Shown here piece by piece: positions 60,220 through 64,000 of a stretch of 64,000 nt of DNA (positions within the stretch are counted from its first letter, which is position 1; each line of letters opens with the position of its first letter). This stretch comes from JAGOBP01 sp964550855 (GTDB lineage: Bacteria > Chloroflexota > Anaerolineae > Fen-1058). Location of the stretch: assembly GCA_964550855.1 (NCBI GenBank), contig CAZKBQ010000006.1:48614-112613 (forward strand), written 5' to 3'. Both the position numbers and the translations under genes were made by a program. The notes under the pieces were generated by a model that was not told the DNA's origin, ran no database searches, and worked only from the letters and a program-made list of their open reading frames with translations.

Positions 60220-60834
60220 ATGAAGACTCGCCTGCTACTGTCAATGAGCATCATCGCGGCCGCGGCGCTGCTGACCTTTGGCTGGCTGACGTTCACGCAC
60301 AGCGCCGCTGCGCAGCCCGCCGGCCAGCCGCCCGCCGACAGCGACAGCAATCCGACCCGCTCGCCGGAAGTCGTGATTCCGCTGCAGTATCGGCCCACCG
60401 CCGTTGATCTGGCACACACGGCGGCGGCCGGCACAACCACCGTATACTTTACACCGCAGGACGAAAACACCAGCACCACCGTGTTGTTCTTGTACAACAC
60501 CAACGCCCTGACGGAGACAGTGGGCCTGCAGACGTTTTACCTCAACGGCTCGCTGACGCTCAGCACCACGGTGGCCGTGCCACCGCTGGGGCTGGTTCGC
60601 ATCTGCGCGGACACCGTCAGTACCCTCTCCGCCTCGTGGGCCAATTACGTGTGGGTGAACTTCACGACCTTCAGCACGTATGCCAAGATGACCGTGCCGG
60701 CCGGTGTCAAAGCCGACGGCTTTGTCGCGTGGAATCCCACCGGCATCTACGATCCGCTGGTCGTGTCGAACACGTTGCCACTGCGATTCAGCACTGATCC
60801 GGCCACGATCTTCCTGCCGGTTCAACAGAACTAA
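60220..60834 (+). CDS. Secreted protein of unknown function
   Basis: A 204-residue exported protein. The signal peptide (RLLLSMSIIAAAALLTFGWL) probably ends at the AHSAAA-type site near 30 (THSAAAQP). The mature part is Thr/Val-rich beta-strand sequence (TTTVYFTPQDENTSTTVLFL, NALTETVGLQTFYLNGSLTL), resembling bacterial surface or pilin-associated beta proteins but without a family I can name. GGGAGG precedes the ATG. Confidence 0.75.
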   Translation: MKTRLLLSMSIIAAAALLTFGWLTFTHSAAAQPAGQPPADSDSNPTRSPEVVIPLQYRPTAVDLAHTAAAGTTTVYFTPQDENTSTTVLFLYNTNALTETVGLQTFYLNGSLTLSTTVAVPPLGLVRICADTVSTLSASWANYVWVNFTTFSTYAKMTVPAGVKADGFVAWNPTGIYDPLVVSNTLPLRFSTDPATIFLPVQQN

Positions 60835-60856
60835 GCAGCTGCCAGCCGCGACGCGC

Positions 60857-60885
60857 TTGACTTTCATCTCACAGGTGCGGATAAT
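60857..60885 (+). promoter_or_regulatory. Promoter upstream of the RNase D gene pair
   Basis: TTGACT (60857-60862), a 17-bp spacer and GATAAT (60880-60885). The first possible start codon, GTG at 60895, is only 9 bases beyond the -10 box. Confidence 0.7.
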
Positions 60886-60894
60886 AGCGCATCT

Positions 60895-61227
60895 GTGCGT
60901 GTATTGATACCGCCTGTGACCGACCAAACCCTCTCCCTCGACGACGTCCCTGCCTCCGTGCGCGCGGCGCTGGATCGCGGCGCGATTCAGGACGTCATTG
61001 CCGCCCTTGAACAGCTGCGCCCGCCCGATGGGGCCAGCCGGCTGCCCCGCCCGAAATCGGAGGAGTCGGCCGACGTAGCCGGGCAGAGTGCGGCCGCCAC
61101 GCTGACGCCCATCACGCTGCACCGCTTCCGCCTCGATCTGACGCGCGGTTCGAGCGCCCTCATCCCTATGGGCGGCTTCGGCCTGTGTCTGGGCCCGGCC
61201 CCGGTCTGCATCCAATGGCCCAGCTAA
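60895..61227 (+). CDS. Small protein of unknown function ahead of RNase D
   Basis: A 110-residue frame starting at GTG 60895, or 103 residues from GTG 60916 (TDQTLSLDDVPASVRAALDR). The second half is Thr/Leu-rich and ends in CLGPAPVCIQWPS. It overlaps the RNase D gene by 13 bp. No family is recognised. The promoter position would fit leaderless translation of the longer form. It could also be a non-coding leader of the RNase D gene. Confidence 0.45.
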   Translation: MRVLIPPVTDQTLSLDDVPASVRAALDRGAIQDVIAALEQLRPPDGASRLPRPKSEESADVAGQSAAATLTPITLHRFRLDLTRGSSALIPMGGFGLCLGPAPVCIQWPS

Positions 61228-62342
61228 CGCCGCCGCTGCTCATCACCGACTCACACCAGCTGGCCGGGCTGATCGATCGGCTGCGCGATCAACCCGCCGT
61301 CGCGATCGATACCGAATCGGACAGTCTCTATGCGTACCGCGAAAAAGTCTGTCTGATCCAGATCTCGATCCCCGACGAGGACATTCTGATCGATCCGCTG
61401 GCCGAGGCGGATGTCAGTCTGCTCCGATCGATCTTCGCGGCCCCGTCGATTCAAAAGGTGTTTCACGCCTGCGAATACGATGTGATGTGCCTGCGCCGCG
61501 ATTTCGGTTTTACCTTTGCCAATCTGTTCGACACGATGTGGGCGGCGCGCATTTTGGGCTGGCCGCGCCTGGGCCTGGGCGACATCCTGCAGGCGAAATT
61601 CGGCGTGACGCTGGACAAGAAGTGGCAGCGGCACAACTGGGGCAAGCGGCCCATCGAGCCGGGCGCGCTGGCGTACGCGCGCTTTGACACACACTATCTG
61701 CTGCAGTTGCGCGACGTGCAGCTGGCCGAGCTGCGCCAACTCGATCGGCTGGTGGAAGCCCGGGAAGTCTTCGCCGATCTGGCGCAGGCCGTGTATAACG
61801 GACACACGTTTACACCCGACGACGTCTGGTCGGTCAAAGGGGTATATGATCTCAGCGGGCGGGCGCAGGCCATTTTGAGGCAGCTGCTCATCCTGCGCGA
61901 TCGCGAAGCGCGCCGGCAGAACCGGCCGGCGTTCAAGGTCATCGGCGACAAGACGCTGATCGCCATCGCCGAGCTGGCGCCGCAGCGTGTCGAGCAGCTG
62001 CGGTCGATCGCCGGCATGACCGCCGCACAGGTGCAGCGCTACGGCACGCCGATACTGCAAGCGGTGGCGCAGGGTCAAAAAGACCCGCTGCCCACACCGC
62101 CGCGCCGCGCCATGATCGATCCGGCCAGCGTGGAACGCTATGAGTTGCTGCGGAAGTGGCGCAAGCAAGCCGCCGCCCAGCGCGGGGTGGAGCCTGATGT
62201 GATTGTGAGTAATGCCGTGTTGATGGAGATTGCCAAAGCCCATCCGCGCAGCGTGGATCAGTTACCGACGCTGCCGTGGTTTGGACCGTGGCGCCGGCAG
62301 ACTTATGGCGCGGCCATCGTGGAGGCCTTGCGCAGGGCGTAG
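61215..62342 (+). CDS. rnd: Ribonuclease D-like 3'-5' exonuclease with HRDC domain
   Basis: A 375-residue DEDDy exonuclease that trims tRNA and other structured RNA 3' ends. The four acidic residues and the tyrosine are Asp32 and Glu34 (AIDTESD), Asp89 (FHACEYDVMCL), and Tyr154/Asp158 (AYARFDTHYLLQ). Residues about 225-300 form the HRDC RNA-binding domain (ILRQLLILRDREARRQNRPA), followed by a second HRDC-like repeat. The ATG at 61215 lies inside the preceding small frame. Confidence 0.94.
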   Translation: MAQLTPPLLITDSHQLAGLIDRLRDQPAVAIDTESDSLYAYREKVCLIQISIPDEDILIDPLAEADVSLLRSIFAAPSIQKVFHACEYDVMCLRRDFGFTFANLFDTMWAARILGWPRLGLGDILQAKFGVTLDKKWQRHNWGKRPIEPGALAYARFDTHYLLQLRDVQLAELRQLDRLVEAREVFADLAQAVYNGHTFTPDDVWSVKGVYDLSGRAQAILRQLLILRDREARRQNRPAFKVIGDKTLIAIAELAPQRVEQLRSIAGMTAAQVQRYGTPILQAVAQGQKDPLPTPPRRAMIDPASVERYELLRKWRKQAAAQRGVEPDVIVSNAVLMEIAKAHPRSVDQLPTLPWFGPWRRQTYGAAIVEALRRA

Positions 62343-62383
62343 TGCGCCATGCGTGAACCGTGAGGCGCCATCCCTGTAAAGCC

Positions 62384-62439
62384 TCACTCGTCACTCATTA
62401 CTCATTACTCGTTACTCATTACTCGTCACTCGTCACTCA
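62384..62439. repeat. Heptamer repeat array, eight perfect units
   Basis: TCACTCG, TCACTCA, TTACTCA, TTACTCG, TTACTCA, TTACTCG, TCACTCG, TCACTCA in exact register, ending 20 bp before the start codon of the beta-CASP nuclease gene. A further degenerate unit and the ribosome binding site follow at once. Confidence 0.88.
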
Positions 62440-62459
62440 CCACCCCTCAGGAGCCTATC

Positions 62460-63860
62460 ATGCAAATTCAGTTCTGGGGCGCGGCCCGCACCGTCACTGG
62501 TTCGATGCACCTGTTGACCATCAACGGCCGCCGTCTGCTGCTGGACTGCGGCCTGTATCAGGGCAAACGCGACCTCGCCAACGAGCGCAACGCCAACCTG
62601 CCGTTCGATCCCAAGTCGATCGACGCGGTGGTGCTCTCGCACGCGCACATGGACCATTCGGGCGTGCTGCCGGTGTTGACCAAGAACGGCTTTGAAGGCC
62701 ACATTTACTGCACGTCGGCCACGCGCGATCTGGCCGGTGTGATGCTGCGCGATTCGGCGCACATTCAGGAAAGCGATGCCGCCTACCTGAACAAGCGCAA
62801 CCTCGATCAGGGCCGGCCGCTGGTCAAGCCCATTTATACCGAGCCGGATGCCACGCACGCGTTGAAGCATTTTGTCGTCTATGAGTACCATCGCCCGTTT
62901 GAACCGCTGCCCGGCGTGCGCGTGACATTCCGCGACGCGGGGCACATCCTCGGCTCGGCCGAGGTCATCATCGATTACGAGGAAAACCGCAAGCAGCGCC
63001 GGTTGGTCTTCACCGGTGATCTGGGCCGCAAACACCTGCCCATTTTGCGCGATCCCGAAACGGTCGATCGCGCCGATGTGCTGATCACCGAGGGCACCTA
63101 CGGCGGTCGCCGCCACGCCCCCATCGAAGACGTGCGCGACGAGCTGGCCCAGATCATCACCGAAACGTACGAACGCAAGGGCATCGTCATCGTCCCGGCC
63201 TTTGCGGTCGGCCGCACGCAGGAGATCGTCTACGACCTGCAGCGGCTGGTGGCCGACAACCGCATTCCACGTCTGCCCATCTACGTGGACAGCCCGCTGG
63301 CCATCAACGTCACCGAAGTGTTCCGCCTGCACCCTGAATGCTACGACGACGAAATCCGCGCCTTCATCGACACGGACCCGGACGGCGACGCCTTCGGCTT
63401 TTCGATGCTGACCTATGTGCGCTCTACGGAAAAGTCAAAGGAGTTGAACGAGAGCCAACAGCCGGCGGTCATCATCGCCGCGTCGGGCATGTGTGAGGCG
63501 GGCCGCGTGCTGCACCACCTGAAACATCACATCGAGGACCCGCGCGCCACGATCTTGTTCGTGGGTTATCAGGCCGAAAACACGCTGGGGCGCAAGATTC
63601 TGGACGGGCAGGACCCGGTGCGCATCCTGGGCGAGGAATACCGGGTACGCGCGCAGATCAAGAAACTGGAAGGCTACAGCGGCCACGGCGATCACGACGA
63701 CCTGATCGGCTTTGCGCGCGAGATGGTAAAGCGGCCCGACAAGACCTTCATCGTTCACGCCGAACTCGACGCGGCGCAGGCGCTGCAGGCCGGCCTGCAA
63801 AAGATCGGATTGCAAAACGTGGCTGTGCCCGATCGGGGTGAGCGCGCGATCATCGATTAG
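62460..63860 (+). CDS. MBL-fold beta-CASP ribonuclease
   Basis: A 466-residue zinc-dependent RNA nuclease. The metallo-beta-lactamase motif HAHMDHSG (His61, His63, Asp65, His66) is followed by DAGHILGSAEV and, in the beta-CASP insert, ITEGTYGGRRH and the motif-B-type FAVGRTQEIVYDLQRL. Later come ASGMCEAGRVLHHL and GYSGHGDHDDL. It lacks a KH domain and belongs to the bacterial YpsA/CPSF-like group of beta-CASP proteins. TCAGGAG precedes the ATG, placed right behind a heptamer array. Confidence 0.94.
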   Translation: MQIQFWGAARTVTGSMHLLTINGRRLLLDCGLYQGKRDLANERNANLPFDPKSIDAVVLSHAHMDHSGVLPVLTKNGFEGHIYCTSATRDLAGVMLRDSAHIQESDAAYLNKRNLDQGRPLVKPIYTEPDATHALKHFVVYEYHRPFEPLPGVRVTFRDAGHILGSAEVIIDYEENRKQRRLVFTGDLGRKHLPILRDPETVDRADVLITEGTYGGRRHAPIEDVRDELAQIITETYERKGIVIVPAFAVGRTQEIVYDLQRLVADNRIPRLPIYVDSPLAINVTEVFRLHPECYDDEIRAFIDTDPDGDAFGFSMLTYVRSTEKSKELNESQQPAVIIAASGMCEAGRVLHHLKHHIEDPRATILFVGYQAENTLGRKILDGQDPVRILGEEYRVRAQIKKLEGYSGHGDHDDLIGFAREMVKRPDKTFIVHAELDAAQALQAGLQKIGLQNVAVPDRGERAIID

Positions 63861-63865
63861 CGGCG

Positions 63866-63894
63866 TTGACGCGCTCTCACGCGCATGATATAAT
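63866..63894 (+). promoter_or_regulatory. tRNA-Ser promoter
   Basis: TTGACG (63866-63871), a 17-bp spacer and TATAAT (63889-63894), 11 bases before the tRNA 5' end: a near-consensus promoter. Confidence 0.85.
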
Positions 63895-63905
63895 CCCGCT
63901 GCCCC

Positions 63906-63997
63906 GGAGAGGTGCCAGAGTGGTTGATTGGGGCGGTCTCGAAAACCGTTGTGGCTCTATTGGGTCACCCTGGGTTCGAATCCCAGCCTCTCCGCCA
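63906..63997 (+). tRNA. tRNA-Ser (anticodon CGA)
   Basis: A 92-nt class II tRNA. Acceptor arms GGAGAGG (63906-63912) and CCTCTCC (63987-63993) pair fully; the anticodon loop CTCGAAA gives CGA at 63940-63942, reading UCG. A long variable arm and a T-arm with GGTTCGAATCC follow, and the 3' CCA is encoded (63995-63997). Confidence 0.97.
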
Positions 63998-64000
63998 GCA

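Overview
This is a high-GC bacterial window of about 64 kb carrying some 58 protein genes, one tRNA-Ser gene and a 10-base assembly gap. The gene content points to a Chloroflexota (Anaerolineae-like) chromosome. It has lipoproteins but no outer-membrane genes, double-GNAT acetyltransferases, cellulase-like domains fused to other modules, GtrA/O-antigen-ligase surface genes, a GH63 glucosidase and strong use of CGATC-containing words. That assignment is inferred from gene content, because no rRNA or other phylogenetic marker is present. I see no insertion sequence, prophage, integrase or CRISPR array.

Layout. 0-7 kb: a LacI regulator with its own operator and the start of a lipoprotein; a copper operon (csoR-copA-YHS) behind a consensus promoter with a CsoR-type operator; an AAA+ ATPase; a DUF1028 protein. 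7-28 kb: mostly envelope and surface genes. These include a G5/beta-propeller lipoprotein, a glycosidase-like/O-antigen-ligase fusion, an SLC13-RCK permease, a secreted Lon-like protease lipoprotein, a macrodomain protein, a flavin oxidoreductase, a UDP-xylose-synthase-like enzyme, a second O-antigen ligase, two tandem GtrA proteins, a GT4 glycosyltransferase split by the gap, a C39/SH3/glycosidase protein and a DUF4328-TPR protein. 28.5-35.9 kb: one minus-strand array with an ABC ATPase, three RimJ/L-type GNATs, an ABC-2 permease and three double-GNAT proteins. It sits behind a consensus promoter, a possible leader peptide and two tandem intrinsic terminators, which suggests attenuation. 35.9-39.3 kb: a FAH-family enzyme, a YkgJ-type cysteine-cluster protein and polyphosphate kinase.

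39.4-53.4 kb is a lipid island and the most coherent system here. A four-gene operon (SCP2 protein, acyl-ACP-reductase-like fusion, SDR, PlsC-type acyltransferase) is divergent from a phasin-like gene. Two overlapping near-consensus promoters share a 33-bp palindrome between them. A PhaR-type regulator, a DUF1997-like protein, a patatin lipase, a cholesterol-oxidase-like GMC enzyme, a CBS protein, an iron alcohol dehydrogenase, a second SCP2 protein, an acyl-CoA ligase and an acyl-CoA-binding protein follow. Together they suggest making, coating and consuming neutral lipid, aldehyde or alcohol stores. No PHA synthase is present in the window.

53.4-64 kb: an amber-interrupted secreted-protein gene, a glutaredoxin-thioredoxin reductase fusion, an ECF sigma factor with its zinc-finger anti-sigma, a cyclase-family hydrolase, the GH63 glucosidase, RNase D, a beta-CASP nuclease and tRNA-Ser(CGA).

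A degenerate 7-bp tandem repeat, consensus YYACTCR, recurs at a dozen or so intergenic sites and inside both O-antigen ligase genes. It often forms hairpins or supplies the stop codon of a neighbouring gene. It resembles the heptameric STRR repeats known from cyanobacteria.
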